A stretch of 38,693 nt of DNA from the NCBI RefSeq assembly GCF_947495285.1, contig NZ_CANLXZ010000033.1, positions 1 to 38,693 on the forward strand, read 5' to 3'. This document shows positions 23,434 to 32,888 of this stretch, piece after piece. Source of the stretch: an uncultured Nonlabens sp. (lineage in GTDB: Bacteria; Bacteroidota; Bacteroidia; Flavobacteriales; Flavobacteriaceae). Position 1 is the first letter of the stretch; the number at the start of each line of letters is the position of its first letter. The notes under the pieces were generated by a model. It was not told the DNA's origin and did not search any database. It was given only the letters and a program-made list of their open reading frames with translations. A program made the position numbers and the translations under genes.

Positions 23434-24777
23434 ATGTCAAAGGACATTAGAGTAAGAAAAGGGCTTGATCTCAAGCTAAAAGGTGAGGCTGACAAGAAAA
23501 TTGTCACTGCTCCACAGTCTTCTATTTATGCAATAAAACCTGCTGATTTTCACGCTGTAGTACCTAAGCTTGTGCTTAAGGAAGGAGCGTCTGTAAAGGC
23601 TGGGGAGACCGTATTTTATTCCAAATATGATGAAAAAGTAAAGTTTGCTGCTCCTGTGAGTGGTACGATTACTGAGATTCTACGTGGTGCTAAAAGAAGG
23701 ATTCTTGAGGTTAGAATTACTGCAAATGGAACTAACGACGCTGTAAATCGCGGTAAAGTAGATCCTGCTTCTGCTAGCGCAGACCAGGTGCGCAAATTGC
23801 TTCTAGAAAGCGGTTGCTGGCCGTTTATTATACAACGACCGTATAGTATCGTCGCAAACTCTGAAGATACACCTAAATCTATCTTTATTTCTGCCTATAC
23901 AACAGCGCCTCTTGCCGGTGATGTTGAGGTGATTCTTGAAGATAAGAAAGAAGCGTTCCAAGCGGGAATCACAGCTTTAAGTAAGTTGACCTCTGGAGCG
24001 GTACATTTATGTGTGGGAAAAAATTCTGCTCTTAAGGATATCAAAGATGCCGATATTCATAAAGTAAAAGGTCCACATCCTGCTGGAAACGTAGGAGTGC
24101 AAATTCATAAATTAGATCCTGTGAATATGGGAGATAGAGTATGGACTTTAGGTGCTGAAGATGTAGCAACTATAGGTAACCTTTTCTTAACAGGTGAGTT
24201 TAAGCCAGAGCGAACTATTGCTCTAGTAGGAACAGACGCAAAGGAGGCTGATCGTAAATATTATCGTACTATAATCGGTGCAAACGTAAGTTCTATAGTA
24301 GGAACGATAGATACAGATCATACTCGTATTATTTCTGGTGATGTTTTAACTGGAGATAAATTGTTGAGTGATCAGTTTCTTAACTACTATAAAAACACTT
24401 TAACTCTTATCCCAGAAGGTAATGAGTATGCCTTACTAGGTTGGTTGCCATTTACACGTAATAAAGTGCCGTCTAACGCTGGTACTTCTTTCTCAAGATT
24501 GTTAGGAGGAAAGCGCAAAGTGGATACAAACCTCAATGGTGAAGAAAGAGCTCTAGTAGTGACTGGTGAAATGGAAGAAGTTTTACCGATGGATATTTAC
24601 CCTTTGCAGCTTATAAAAGCCTGTATGAGTGGTGATATTGAGAAAATGGAAAATCTAGGTATCTATGAAGTAGCGCCAGAAGATTTTGCTCTTATTGATT
24701 TTACAAATACGTCTAAACTAGAGGCACAAGAAGTGATACGTCTAGGATTAGATTTAATGATAACAGAAGTAGGATAG
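23434..24777 (+). CDS. nqrA: Na+-translocating NADH:quinone reductase subunit A
   Basis: A 447-residue cytoplasmic-side subunit of Nqr, the sodium pump that moves electrons from NADH to menaquinone. Family features: the N-terminal SKDIRVRKGLDLKLKGEA, PADFHAVVPKLVLKEGASVK, an RnfC-like barrel-sandwich segment (FAAPVSGTITEILRGAKRR, about 69-87), CWPFIIQRPYS near 128, and GPHPAGNVGVQIHKLDPVN near 215. No iron-sulfur cysteine clusters are present, as expected for NqrA in contrast to RnfC. It is the first gene of the six-gene operon; nqrB starts 4 bases after the stop codon. Confidence 0.97.
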   Translation: MSKDIRVRKGLDLKLKGEADKKIVTAPQSSIYAIKPADFHAVVPKLVLKEGASVKAGETVFYSKYDEKVKFAAPVSGTITEILRGAKRRILEVRITANGTNDAVNRGKVDPASASADQVRKLLLESGCWPFIIQRPYSIVANSEDTPKSIFISAYTTAPLAGDVEVILEDKKEAFQAGITALSKLTSGAVHLCVGKNSALKDIKDADIHKVKGPHPAGNVGVQIHKLDPVNMGDRVWTLGAEDVATIGNLFLTGEFKPERTIALVGTDAKEADRKYYRTIIGANVSSIVGTIDTDHTRIISGDVLTGDKLLSDQFLNYYKNTLTLIPEGNEYALLGWLPFTRNKVPSNAGTSFSRLLGGKRKVDTNLNGEERALVVTGEMEEVLPMDIYPLQLIKACMSGDIEKMENLGIYEVAPEDFALIDFTNTSKLEAQEVIRLGLDLMITEVG

Positions 24778-24780
24778 ACT

Positions 24781-25956
24781 ATGAAATGGGTTAGAAAAAA
24801 ATTAGACCAAGCTAGAAAGCCATTTGAACCTGGGCAAAAATTAGAAAAATTTGCTCCAGCGATTAATGCTTTTGATACTTTTTTATACACTCCTAATCAC
24901 ACCACTAAAAAAGGAGCGCATATACGCGACGTGGTAGATTTAAAGCGCACAATGATTACTGTTGTGTTTGCTTTAATTCCAGCCCTTCTTTTTGGAATGT
25001 GGAATACAGGTGCTCAATACTTGTATCAGGATATGGGATTAGATAATGTCACAGATGTCCCTTTTTGGGATGCCTTTATAGAAGGGGCGATTTTAGTAAT
25101 GCCACTTATATTAGTAAGTTATATAGTAGGACTTACTATAGAATTTATTTTTGCGATCTACAGAGGTCATGAAGTTAATGAGGGTTACCTAGTAACTGGT
25201 TTACTTATACCTATGATTTTTCCTGTAGATATTCCATTATGGATGCTTGCTATCTCAGTTGCTTTTGCTGTATTAATAGGTAAAGAAGCATTCGGTGGTA
25301 CAGGAATGAACATCTTGAATCCTGCACTTACAGCACGTGCGTTTGCATTCTTTGCATACCCACTGTATATGTCTGGTAATGCAATATGGGTTCATCAAGG
25401 TGCTACAGACGGTATTTCTGGAGAGACTATTTTGGGGACTCTTGCACAAGGTAAGTCTGTTGCTTATAGTTTCTTTGACGCTGCTGCTGGATTTATTCCA
25501 GGTTCTGTTTCAGAAACATCTACCATAGCAGTTCTAATAGGTGCTGCTATTCTTATACTTACCAAAGTAGGTAGTTGGAGAATTATTCTTAGCGGTTTTG
25601 TAGGGGCAGCAGTTATGGGGCTCATATTTAATGCTTTTGGATTAAATGCCTTAATGGAATTTAAATGGTATATGCACTTAGTAGTAGGTGGTTTATCTTT
25701 CGGACTTGTGTTTATGGCGACTGATCCTGTTAGTGCCGCTCAAACTATGAAAGGAAAGTGGATTTATGGTTTCCTTTGTGGTTTCTTTGGTGTTATGATA
25801 CGTGTATTTAATCCTGCATATCCTGAGGGAATTATGCTTGCCATTTTATTAATGAATGTATTTGCTCCTACCATAGATCATTACGTTATACAAGCTAACG
25901 TCAATAAACGTAAAAAACGCCTTGCAAAAGCAAAGTCAAATCTTCAAACAGCTTAG
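24781..25956 (+). CDS. nqrB: Na+-translocating NADH:quinone reductase subunit B
   Basis: A 391-residue membrane subunit carrying a covalent FMN and the ubiquinone/menaquinone-side path. About ten membrane segments follow a cytoplasmic N-terminus (about residues 1-55). Family motifs: EGYLVTGLLIPMIFPVDIPLW (134-154, written here in parts: EGYLVTG, LLIPMIFPVD), FGGTGMNILNPALTARAF near 171, and FMATDPVSAAQTMKGKW near 321. The residue matching the flavin-carrying threonine is probably Thr216 in TDGISGETILG. The usual motif is S/T-G-A-T; here it reads SGET, unlike NqrC in the same operon. The gene ends with basic residues (NKRKKRLAKAK), and nqrC starts 2 bases later. Confidence 0.96.
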   Translation: MKWVRKKLDQARKPFEPGQKLEKFAPAINAFDTFLYTPNHTTKKGAHIRDVVDLKRTMITVVFALIPALLFGMWNTGAQYLYQDMGLDNVTDVPFWDAFIEGAILVMPLILVSYIVGLTIEFIFAIYRGHEVNEGYLVTGLLIPMIFPVDIPLWMLAISVAFAVLIGKEAFGGTGMNILNPALTARAFAFFAYPLYMSGNAIWVHQGATDGISGETILGTLAQGKSVAYSFFDAAAGFIPGSVSETSTIAVLIGAAILILTKVGSWRIILSGFVGAAVMGLIFNAFGLNALMEFKWYMHLVVGGLSFGLVFMATDPVSAAQTMKGKWIYGFLCGFFGVMIRVFNPAYPEGIMLAILLMNVFAPTIDHYVIQANVNKRKKRLAKAKSNLQTA

Positions 25957-25958
25957 AA

Positions 25959-26684
25959 ATGGATAGAAATTCAAATGCATATACATTTTTATTTGTGATA
26001 CTGCTTATTGCAGTGGTAGCAAGTACGTTAGCATTAACAGCTACCTCGTTACAGCCAGCACAAGCTGAAAACGTTAAAAATGAAAAAATGCAAAATATTC
26101 TCGGTACAGTAGGTATCGAGGTAGTAAGAGATAGTGCTCAAATTCCTTTTGAGAAGTATATCGTGCAGCGTATTGCTTTAGATAACAAAGGGAATGAAAG
26201 AACTGAGGTTAATGCTTTTGATGTTGATCTTAAAAAAGAATTGAAAAAGCCAGTGGCTGAGCAATCTTTCCCGCTTTATGTAGCAAATGTAGAAGGATCA
26301 AAATACTATATAGTACCTTTAAGAGGTAAAGGTCTTTGGGACGCTATATGGGGTTATGTAGCTTTAAAAGACGATGTAAACACAATCAAAGGTGCCGTAT
26401 TTGATCATAAAGGTGAGACTCCTGGATTAGGAGCCGAAATCACTCAAATGTGGTTCAAAAAAGCATTTGATGATGAAAAAATATTGGATTCATCTGGTGA
26501 GTTTGTAGGTGTTTCTGTTGCAAAAGGATACCAAGGTGGAGATAATAAAGACGATAATGCTGTAGATGCTATTTCTGGTGCTACCATCACAGGTGACGGT
26601 GTTACTGACATGATTTCAGAACGTCTGGTAAACTACCTTCCTTACTTTAAAAATAAGACTAACGTTAAAGTTGCTTCTAATTAA
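25959..26684 (+). CDS. nqrC: Na+-translocating NADH:quinone reductase subunit C
   Basis: A 241-residue subunit with one N-terminal membrane helix (about residues 9-30, TFLFVILLIAVVASTLAL) and a periplasmic FMN domain. The flavinylation motif AVDAISGATITGDGVT is intact, with Thr209 as the expected acceptor attached by the ApbE transferase; no apbE lies in this window. GETPGLGAEI and GLWDAIWGYVALK are further family signatures. Start ATG 2 bases after nqrB. Confidence 0.96.
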   Translation: MDRNSNAYTFLFVILLIAVVASTLALTATSLQPAQAENVKNEKMQNILGTVGIEVVRDSAQIPFEKYIVQRIALDNKGNERTEVNAFDVDLKKELKKPVAEQSFPLYVANVEGSKYYIVPLRGKGLWDAIWGYVALKDDVNTIKGAVFDHKGETPGLGAEITQMWFKKAFDDEKILDSSGEFVGVSVAKGYQGGDNKDDNAVDAISGATITGDGVTDMISERLVNYLPYFKNKTNVKVASN

Positions 26685-26696
26685 TTAGGATGTTAA

Positions 26697-26710
26697 GCTT
26701 TCGCAAAAGC
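26697..26710. repeat. Palindromic repeat, one mismatch, copy 6 (nqrC-nqrD gap)
   Basis: GCTTTCGCAAAAGC, one base from the consensus. It sits in the only sizeable gap (45 bp) of the nqr operon, on the leader side of nqrD. Confidence 0.65.
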
Positions 26711-26729
26711 GAGATAAAAATCACCAATT

Positions 26730-27431
26730 ATGGCTGAAAATAATAAAATAACTAAAAAAGAAGATCTAATACTTTTCTTATCTGATACAGATGAGAGAGA
26801 AGGTCTTTTAGGTAAGAAGAACAGAAAACTACTTTCTGACCCACTTACTGATAACAATCCTATAACTGTTCAAGTTTTGGGAATATGTAGTGCACTTGCA
26901 ATTACAGTTAAACTTGAGCCGGCAATTGTTATGTCTCTTGCGGTAATGGCGGTAATGGCATTTAGTAATATGATTATATCATTATTACGTAATTTAATAC
27001 CTTCACGTATTAGAATTATTGTTCAATTAGTGGTCGTAGCCGCTTTAGTAATTCTTGTAGACCAAATATTAAAGGCCTATGCTTATGATGTTTCTAAGCA
27101 ACTCTCGGTATTTGTTGGTCTAATTATTACTAACTGTATTGTGATGGGGCGTCTAGAGGCATTTGCACTAGGTAATGGTGTATATAAATCTTTTCTTGAT
27201 GGAATAGGTAACGCTGCAGGTTATGCTTTTATACTTATCCTTGTAGCTTTTTTCAGAGAGTTTTTAGGATTCGGTAAATTATTAGGTTATCAGATCATAC
27301 CGCAGTCATGGTACGATGCTGGTTATTCAAATAATGGATTAATGTTGTTATCACCTATGGCATTGATAACTGTTGGGCTTATTATATGGGTGCAACGCAG
27401 TCGTAGTAGATCTTTAATCGAACAAAATTAA
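26730..27431 (+). CDS. nqrD: Na+-translocating NADH:quinone reductase subunit D
   Basis: A 233-residue integral membrane subunit with six hydrophobic segments. NqrD and NqrE are homologues packed in inverted orientation and share an iron site with cysteines in membrane half-helices; here a cysteine lies in [11 protein letters not shown] (near residue 52) and another in [16 protein letters not shown] (near 136), both typical. The N-terminus carries an extension of about 30 charged residues ([20 protein letters not shown]) that is longer than in proteobacterial NqrD. The gene is 45 bp after nqrC and 19 bp before nqrE. Confidence 0.95.
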   Translation: MAENNKITKKEDLILFLSDTDEREGLLGKKNRKLLSDPLTDNNPITVQVLGICSALAITVKLEPAIVMSLAVMAVMAFSNMIISLLRNLIPSRIRIIVQLVVVAALVILVDQILKAYAYDVSKQLSVFVGLIITNCIVMGRLEAFALGNGVYKSFLDGIGNAAGYAFILILVAFFREFLGFGKLLGYQIIPQSWYDAGYSNNGLMLLSPMALITVGLIIWVQRSRSRSLIEQN

Positions 27432-27450
27432 TTTTAAGAAATAGAATCAA

Positions 27451-28065
27451 ATGGATTTAATTAACCTTTTCGTAAAAAGTATTTTTATTGAGAACATGGT
27501 TTTTGCCTATTTCTTAGGTATGTGTTCTTACTTGGCCGTTTCAAAGTCGGTTAAGACAGCAGTCGGTCTAGGTGCTGCAGTAGTATTTGTATTAGGTATC
27601 ACGGTACCTATTAACTTCTTGTTAGATACATACTTATTAAAGCCTGGTGCTTTAGAATGGTTAGGAGCTGACTATGCTTCCGTAGATTTATCATTCCTTA
27701 GTTTCATCATGTTTATTGCTGTTATTGCAAGTATGGTACAATTAGTTGAAATGGTAGTAGAGCGTTTTGCTCCAGCATTGTATGGAGCTTTGGGTATCTT
27801 CCTTCCATTAATTGCGGTAAACTGTGCTATTTTAGGTGGCTCTTTATTTATGCAACAAAAGGATTTTTCAGGAATTTCAGAAGCTGCGACTTATGGTGTA
27901 GGAAGTGGAATAGGATTTTTCCTCGCTATTCTTGCAATAGCTGCTATTCGTGAGAAAATAACTTATTCTAATGTGCCAGCACCGCTTCGAGGGTTAGGTA
28001 TTACATTTATTATCACAGGACTTATGGCTCTAGGGTTTATGAGTTTTATGGGTATAGAAATTTAA
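27451..28065 (+). CDS. nqrE: Na+-translocating NADH:quinone reductase subunit E
   Basis: A 204-residue membrane subunit with six helices, homologous to NqrD. Signature sequences: [28 protein letters not shown] at the N-terminus (iron-site Cys in [10 protein letters not shown]), [18 protein letters not shown] and [12 protein letters not shown] near residue 125 (second Cys). The protein ends [10 protein letters not shown]. It is followed 15 bases later by nqrF. Confidence 0.96.
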   Translation: MDLINLFVKSIFIENMVFAYFLGMCSYLAVSKSVKTAVGLGAAVVFVLGITVPINFLLDTYLLKPGALEWLGADYASVDLSFLSFIMFIAVIASMVQLVEMVVERFAPALYGALGIFLPLIAVNCAILGGSLFMQQKDFSGISEAATYGVGSGIGFFLAILAIAAIREKITYSNVPAPLRGLGITFIITGLMALGFMSFMGIEI

Positions 28066-28080
28066 AAAGAAAACAACGTT

Positions 28081-29379
28081 ATGGATTCAAACATGATCAC
28101 AGTTTTAGCAAGTGTAGTTATTTTCTTAACACTTACTTTACTATTAGTATCTCTCCTTTTAGGAGCAAAATCTAAGTTACTTCCTTCGGGACCAGTTACC
28201 ATTAATGTAAATGGGGAAAAGGATATTACCACAGGATCTGGAAGTACTCTTCTAGGTACTCTAGGAGACAATAAATTATTCTTACCATCAGCTTGTGGTG
28301 GTGGTGGTACTTGTGTACAGTGTAAATGTATCGTTTCTGAGGGTGGTGGTTCTATCTTACCTACAGAGGTGCCTCATTTTACAAGAAAAGAAATCGCAGC
28401 TGGATGGAGATTAGGTTGTCAGGTTAAAGTAAAGCAAGACATGAAGATCGAGATTCCAGAAGAAGTTTTTGGTATCAAGAAATGGGAAGCAGAGGTTGTC
28501 CGTAATTATAACGTGGCCTCTTTCATTAAAGAATTTGTAGTACTTCTCCCAGAAGATATGCATTATGAGGCTGGTGGTTATATTCAAATTGAAATCCCTA
28601 AGTGTGAAGTACGCTTTGAGGATATGGATATTACTGCGCACCCAGAGGAACATGAAACGCCAGATAAATTTCAGGCAGAATGGGATAAGTTCAACTTATG
28701 GCCGCTTGTTATGAAAAACAGTGAAACTGTAGAAAGAGCCTATTCTATGGCTTCTTTCCCTGCAGAAGGTCGCGAGATCATGCTTAATGTACGTATCGCT
28801 ACGCCGCCATGGGATAGAGCAAAGAATGGATGGATGGATGTTAATCCTGGTGTTGCAAGTTCTTATATTTTTAACCAAAAGAAGGGAGATAAAGTAATTG
28901 TTTCTGGACCTTATGGAGAATTCTTCATCAATCATTCAGAGGCAGAAATGCTTTATGTCGGTGGTGGAGCAGGAATGGCGCCTATGCGTTCTCACTTATA
29001 TGAATTATTCAAAACATTGAAGACTAACCGTAAGGTGACTTACTGGTATGGTGGACGTTCTAAGAGAGAATTGTTTTATATCGAGCACTTCCGCTCACTA
29101 GAACGTGAATTTCCTAACTTTAAATTCTACCTAGCTCTTTCTGAGCCTGCAGAGGAGGATAACTGGAAAGTAAAAGAAGATATTCATGGAGAAGGAGATG
29201 GATTTGTAGGATTTATTCATCAGGTTGTTATTGATCAATATTTGACAAAACATGAGGCTCCAGAAGATTTAGAAGTTTATTTCTGTGGACCACCATTGAT
29301 GAATAATGCGGTAGGTAAAATGGCCGAAGACTTTGGTGTAGATCCTGAGAATATTCGTTTTGACGATTTTGGAGGATAG
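28081..29379 (+). CDS. nqrF: Na+-translocating NADH:quinone reductase subunit F
   Basis: The 432-residue electron-input subunit that oxidises NADH. In order: an N-terminal membrane helix (about 5-28), a [2Fe-2S] ferredoxin domain with Cys72, Cys78, Cys81 and Cys113 (ACGGGGTCVQCKC and GWRLGCQV), an FAD-binding domain (RAYSMASFP, near 240) and an NADH-binding domain (LYVGGGAGMAPMRSHLYELF near 291, YWYGGRSKRELFY, VYFCGPPLMNNAV near 400). The length and order match the family. It ends the operon; a strong terminator follows 18 bases later. Confidence 0.97.
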   Translation: MDSNMITVLASVVIFLTLTLLLVSLLLGAKSKLLPSGPVTINVNGEKDITTGSGSTLLGTLGDNKLFLPSACGGGGTCVQCKCIVSEGGGSILPTEVPHFTRKEIAAGWRLGCQVKVKQDMKIEIPEEVFGIKKWEAEVVRNYNVASFIKEFVVLLPEDMHYEAGGYIQIEIPKCEVRFEDMDITAHPEEHETPDKFQAEWDKFNLWPLVMKNSETVERAYSMASFPAEGREIMLNVRIATPPWDRAKNGWMDVNPGVASSYIFNQKKGDKVIVSGPYGEFFINHSEAEMLYVGGGAGMAPMRSHLYELFKTLKTNRKVTYWYGGRSKRELFYIEHFRSLEREFPNFKFYLALSEPAEEDNWKVKEDIHGEGDGFVGFIHQVVIDQYLTKHEAPEDLEVYFCGPPLMNNAVGKMAEDFGVDPENIRFDDFGG

Positions 29380-29397
29380 TAACCTTTCCTATTATTT

Positions 29398-29430
29398 AAA
29401 AAGCCTGATCTTTTAAAGATCAGGCTTTTT
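29398..29430 (+). terminator. Intrinsic terminator of the nqr operon
   Basis: A 16-bp inverted repeat (29398-29413 with 29415-29430), effectively a stem of about 14 bp with a tight loop, followed by TT. It has AAAAAGCC/GGCTTTTT ends and begins 18 bases after the nqrF stop. A-runs on the left make it usable from the other side too. Confidence 0.9.
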
Positions 29431-29512
29431 TTGTGTCTTTAATCAATTTCATGTGGTACACTTTTATAGGATATGAATCGATATAAGACCGCTAGAAAAA
29501 AGTAGTTTGTCT

Positions 29513-29917
29513 CTAAATAGGTTTATAAGCCATGGCCTTTATTTCAATTAATAAATGTGGATGTGGTAATTGATGTACTGCAACCGTCGTTCGTGTAGGT
29601 CCGTCATAATCAAAGAACCGACCATAAGTTTCATTATAACCTCCAAAATCGTTCATATTAACCAAGAAACTAGTCACATCTACCACATCTTTTAAGGATG
29701 CACCTTCTGTTCTTAAAATTGAATCGATATTTTCTAGAACCGTGGCGGTTTGTGCTTTGATATCTAGATTAGTCGTTCCCATTTCATCTACTTCTACACC
29801 AGCAAAAGTGTTGTCTTTTCTACGACTACTAGTTCCAGATACAAATAGAAAATCTCCCACACGTTTTATATGTGGATACTTGCCTCTAGGTCTCGCCTTG
29901 TCTTTTAATACTGCCAT
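29513..29917 (-). CDS. RidA-family deaminase, probably 2-aminomuconate deaminase
   Basis: A 134-residue RidA/YjgF-fold protein: [20 protein letters not shown] near residue 13, [23 protein letters not shown] near 58, [20 protein letters not shown] near 94, and [15 protein letters not shown] at the end. The conserved arginine (TRTTVAV) and the final glutamate (IEIKA) are in place. Its position behind kmo and kynU and its sequence resemble the 2-aminomuconate deaminases of the RidA family, which act later in kynurenine breakdown. A general imine/enamine deaminase is the alternative. It lies 83 bp after kmo, on the same strand. Confidence 0.82.
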   Translation of the reverse strand: MAVLKDKARPRGKYPHIKRVGDFLFVSGTSSRRKDNTFAGVEVDEMGTTNLDIKAQTATVLENIDSILRTEGASLKDVVDVTSFLVNMNDFGGYNETYGRFFDYDGPTRTTVAVHQLPHPHLLIEIKAMAYKPI

Positions 29918-29953
29918 TGTTCTGTTTTTACTTAATCTATATTCTAGCCTGAT

Positions 29954-29976
29954 TCAAAGGTCTTGGAGACCTTTGA
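29954..29976. repeat. Perfect 10-bp inverted repeat between kmo and the RidA gene
   Basis: TCAAAGGTCT, loop TGG, AGACCTTTGA. It lies between two genes of the same operon with no T-run, so it is more likely an mRNA-stabilising or attenuating hairpin, or a small REP-like element, than a terminator. Confidence 0.6.
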
Positions 29977-30000
29977 GGTTGGCTACTTTTTCGATTTTAT

Positions 30001-31395
30001 TTATCTGCGCAACCACAACACTTCTTCGGTCTTGCGATTGATTTTAGTAAGTAATGATTCTAATTCGTCATTCACGGTTATATCTCCATTTTCTATCAAC
30101 CATAAGATTGCTTTGTCTTGAGCACGTCCTTTAAGCATGGCCTCTTCATACCCTATTCCTTTTTCGGGAAATGTAACTAGTGAGTATTTTGATTGGTATT
30201 CCGCTTTCGCGAAAGCGGATTCTAAACGCATCTCAATCTGACGTTTTATTTGAAAATTAGGGTTTGCAACGCTATCTCTCATCTCTACAAAGTTGTCCAA
30301 AGCAAGATTTGCTATAGCATCTGCATCTGGTTTTCTAGTGTTATAGAATGAATCGAATGTATCTGCCCAAGTTTTATTTGCATCAATCATTTTATCAAAG
30401 ACAAGCACATCTTCAAAACTCGCATTCATTCCCTGTCCATAGAAAGGTACGATAGCATGCGCGGCATCGCCTAAAATAAGACTCGTGCCTTTTGCTGTCC
30501 ATGGAGAACATCGCACAGTACCTAATGGTGGCGATGGGTTGGTTTTATATTGTTCAATAAGATCTGGAATGTGCTCCACGACATCATTAAAGTATGTGTT
30601 GAAAAAGTCTTTAATCTCTTGATCTGTATTTATGTTATTAAACGATGGCCCATCACCATCGTATGCCATGAATAAGGTAAGCGTAAAACTGCCGTCTAGA
30701 TTAGGTAAGGCAATCAACATAAAACCACCACGTGGCCAGATGTGTAGAAAATTCTTTTCTATGCGGCACTGTCCATCTTCAGTAGGTGGTATTCTTAATT
30801 CTTTATAACCATGGGGTAACCAATTCATACTGTGAGAAAACAAATAATCTCGCTGGCTCATCATCGCTTTACGTATAACAGATCCTGCACCATCTGTTCC
30901 TAGAAGGATATCTGCCTTCCATTCCTTTTCTTGATCATTTTCAGAATCATAATAAGTAACAGAAGCTTTTTCTAAATCAACAGCTGTAACTTTATCATCA
31001 AAATCTATTTGAACATTGTCATATTTATCGGCTTCGTCTAGTAAGAGTTTATTGAGTTCTTCTCTAGAAATGGAATTGATGTATTCTCCATCGCGGCCAC
31101 TGTAGTTAGAAGCAAAAGTGTTTCCTTCTACATCGTGAATTAATCTACCATTCATAGGAATGCATAACTCACGGACCTTTTCTTCTAGACCAACTAATTT
31201 TAAGGCAGCCAGACCACGATCAGAAAGTGCTAGGTTGATAGATCGCCCACCATCTACAGCAGCTTTGCGCATGTCAGGCCGTTTTTCTAGTATATCTACG
31301 TGATATCCTCGTTGCGCCAGTCGTAATCCTAATAAGGAACCGCAAAGTCCTGCGCCAGTGATGAGGATATTTGTTTGTTTATTGTTTGTTTTCAT
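30001..31395 (-). CDS. kmo: Kynurenine 3-monooxygenase
   Basis: A 464-residue FAD-dependent hydroxylase that converts kynurenine to 3-hydroxykynurenine with NADPH and O2. Motifs: the FAD-binding GAGLCGSLLGLRLAQRGY (about 15-32), LLGTDGAGSVIRKAM near 165, and LGDAAHAIVPFYGQGMNASFED near 303, the hallmark of this flavoprotein group. The family patterns DGGRSINLALSDRGLAAL near 48 and HIWPRGGFMLIALPN are specific to kmo. A palindrome copy encodes AFAKA (in ESAFAKAEYQS near residue 394), in a C-terminal variable stretch. The gene lies 230 bp downstream of kynU with the same orientation; that gap holds AT-rich sequence with no visible gene. Confidence 0.95.
   Translation of the reverse strand: MKTNNKQTNILITGAGLCGSLLGLRLAQRGYHVDILEKRPDMRKAAVDGGRSINLALSDRGLAALKLVGLEEKVRELCIPMNGRLIHDVEGNTFASNYSGRDGEYINSISREELNKLLLDEADKYDNVQIDFDDKVTAVDLEKASVTYYDSENDQEKEWKADILLGTDGAGSVIRKAMMSQRDYLFSHSMNWLPHGYKELRIPPTEDGQCRIEKNFLHIWPRGGFMLIALPNLDGSFTLTLFMAYDGDGPSFNNINTDQEIKDFFNTYFNDVVEHIPDLIEQYKTNPSPPLGTVRCSPWTAKGTSLILGDAAHAIVPFYGQGMNASFEDVLVFDKMIDANKTWADTFDSFYNTRKPDADAIANLALDNFVEMRDSVANPNFQIKRQIEMRLESAFAKAEYQSKYSLVTFPEKGIGYEEAMLKGRAQDKAILWLIENGDITVNDELESLLTKINRKTEEVLWLRR
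30203..30216. repeat. Palindromic repeat GCTTTCGCGAAAGC, copy 7 (inside kmo)
   Basis: An exact copy; the palindrome extends to 18 bp here (CCGCTTTCGCGAAAGCGG, 30201-30218), the longest of the set. It encodes AFAKA in frame, in a non-conserved part of kmo. Confidence 0.9.
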
Positions 31396-31625
31396 GGATG
31401 TGGTATGTAGTAGTTAGTACAAAGTACTTAGACTTAAGTGTTTTCTTCACTGCTGGTAGACTTAAATATGACGTTTTGAAATGATTCTGTCATCTACGGT
31501 GTTTTTTTATTACGTCTACTGAAGTCCGGCTATTTAGATCGAGAATTGAATAAGTTATTTTGAAAACAACTCATTTTCGGCTATCGCTCAAACTGATTTT
31601 TTGAAAATTTCCTCATTCCTTAAAA

Positions 31626-32888
31626 TTACATCTCATTCTTCAAAACCTCCACAAATCTCCAGCAATCTTCAAAACTATTGTATAATGGTACAGGCGCAAT
31701 TCTAATCACATCTGGTTCGCGCCAGTCTGCGATGACTCCTTTTGCGGTAATAGCCTCAAATAATGATTTATCGGCATGTTTTACAGCTAGTGATAATTGA
31801 CATCCACGATCTTTTGGGTTACTAGGTGTAATAATCGATATGCGGTCGCCTTCTAGATTATTTAATAGGTGTTCTAGATAGTTAGTAAGTTGTATAGATT
31901 TTTTTCTCAAGTTGTCAAATCCTGCTTGTGCAAATAAATCTAAACTAGATCGTATCGCTACCATACTTAAAATAGGCGGATTAGAAAGTTGCCAACCTTC
32001 GGCACCATACATAGGTTCAAAGTCGTCACGCATTTTAAATCTAGTGTCTTTATTGTGTCCCCACCAGCCTGTAAATCGTGGTAGTTTTGAGTTGCTTGCA
32101 TGACGTTCATGTACAAAACAGCCACCTAAACTACCAGGACCAGAGTTCATATATTTATAAGTACACCACACGGCAAAATCTGCCCCAGAATCGTGTAATT
32201 GTAAATCTACATTTCCTGCTCCGTGCGCACAGTCAAATCCTACCATCGCGCCAGCATTATGTCCTAATTCTGTGATTTTCTGTAAATCAAAAAACTGTCC
32301 GGTATAATAATTAACCGCACCTACCATAATCAGGGCAATCTCATCACCTTGTTCTTTTAGCAAGTTTTCTAAATCTTCTAGTCGTGGTGTGTGCTCGCCA
32401 TCACGTGGGGACCATTCTATAATATGTTCTTTATCATCGTAGCCATGAAACTGTACTTGTGATGCAACGGCATAGCGGTCACTAGGAAAAGCATCTGCTT
32501 CTATGATTATTTTGGTACGTTTACCTTTAGGCTGGTAAAAACTTACCATCATAAGATGCAAGTTAGTAGTAAGTGTATTCATGATGACTACCTCGTGTGG
32601 CAGTGCACCTACAATTTGTGCTTGTGTTTCAGTCAAGAATTCATGATAAGGCATCCAGGGATGCTGTGCATGAAAATGACCTTCTACGCCTAGTTGTGCC
32701 CAATCATCTAGTTCTTGATTGAGAAAAGTTTTGGTCTGATGCGGTTGCAAGCCCAGTGAGTTGCCACATAGGTAAATACTGTTGGTTCCATCGGTATGTT
32801 TTGGGATATGGAAGCTTTCGCGAAAGCGAAATAATTCATCATCGCGATCTAATTGAACTGCAAAATCTCTGGTGGGTTGAAAATCCAT
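31626..32888 (-). CDS. kynU: Kynureninase
   Basis: A 420-residue PLP enzyme that cleaves 3-hydroxykynurenine (or kynurenine) to 3-hydroxyanthranilate (or anthranilate) and alanine. Motifs: YLCGNSLGLQP near residue 39, EADAFPSDRYA near 130, MVGFDCAHGAGNVDLQLHD near 215, the PLP lysine in WCTYKYMNSGPGSLGGCFVH (Lys245), and GAEGWQLSNPPILSM. Residues 21-25 (RFRES) come from a palindrome copy, near the N-terminus where the family varies. The start codon overlaps the stop of the upstream lipoprotein by one base, so the two are translationally coupled. kmo follows, consistent with conversion through 3-hydroxykynurenine. Confidence 0.95.
   Translation of the reverse strand: MDFQPTRDFAVQLDRDDELFRFRESFHIPKHTDGTNSIYLCGNSLGLQPHQTKTFLNQELDDWAQLGVEGHFHAQHPWMPYHEFLTETQAQIVGALPHEVVIMNTLTTNLHLMMVSFYQPKGKRTKIIIEADAFPSDRYAVASQVQFHGYDDKEHIIEWSPRDGEHTPRLEDLENLLKEQGDEIALIMVGAVNYYTGQFFDLQKITELGHNAGAMVGFDCAHGAGNVDLQLHDSGADFAVWCTYKYMNSGPGSLGGCFVHERHASNSKLPRFTGWWGHNKDTRFKMRDDFEPMYGAEGWQLSNPPILSMVAIRSSLDLFAQAGFDNLRKKSIQLTNYLEHLLNNLEGDRISIITPSNPKDRGCQLSLAVKHADKSLFEAITAKGVIADWREPDVIRIAPVPLYNSFEDCWRFVEVLKNEM
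32814..32827. repeat. Palindromic repeat GCTTTCGCGAAAGC, copy 8 (inside kynU)
   Basis: An exact 14-bp copy encoding RFRES in the kynU frame, about 20 codons from the start. Confidence 0.9.

Noticed and set aside
31396..31625. 230-bp gap between kynU and kmo as a hidden small gene or RNA
   Set aside because: It holds AT-rich sequence with short imperfect repeats (AGTACAAAGTACTT) but no frame of useful length or clear stem-loop.
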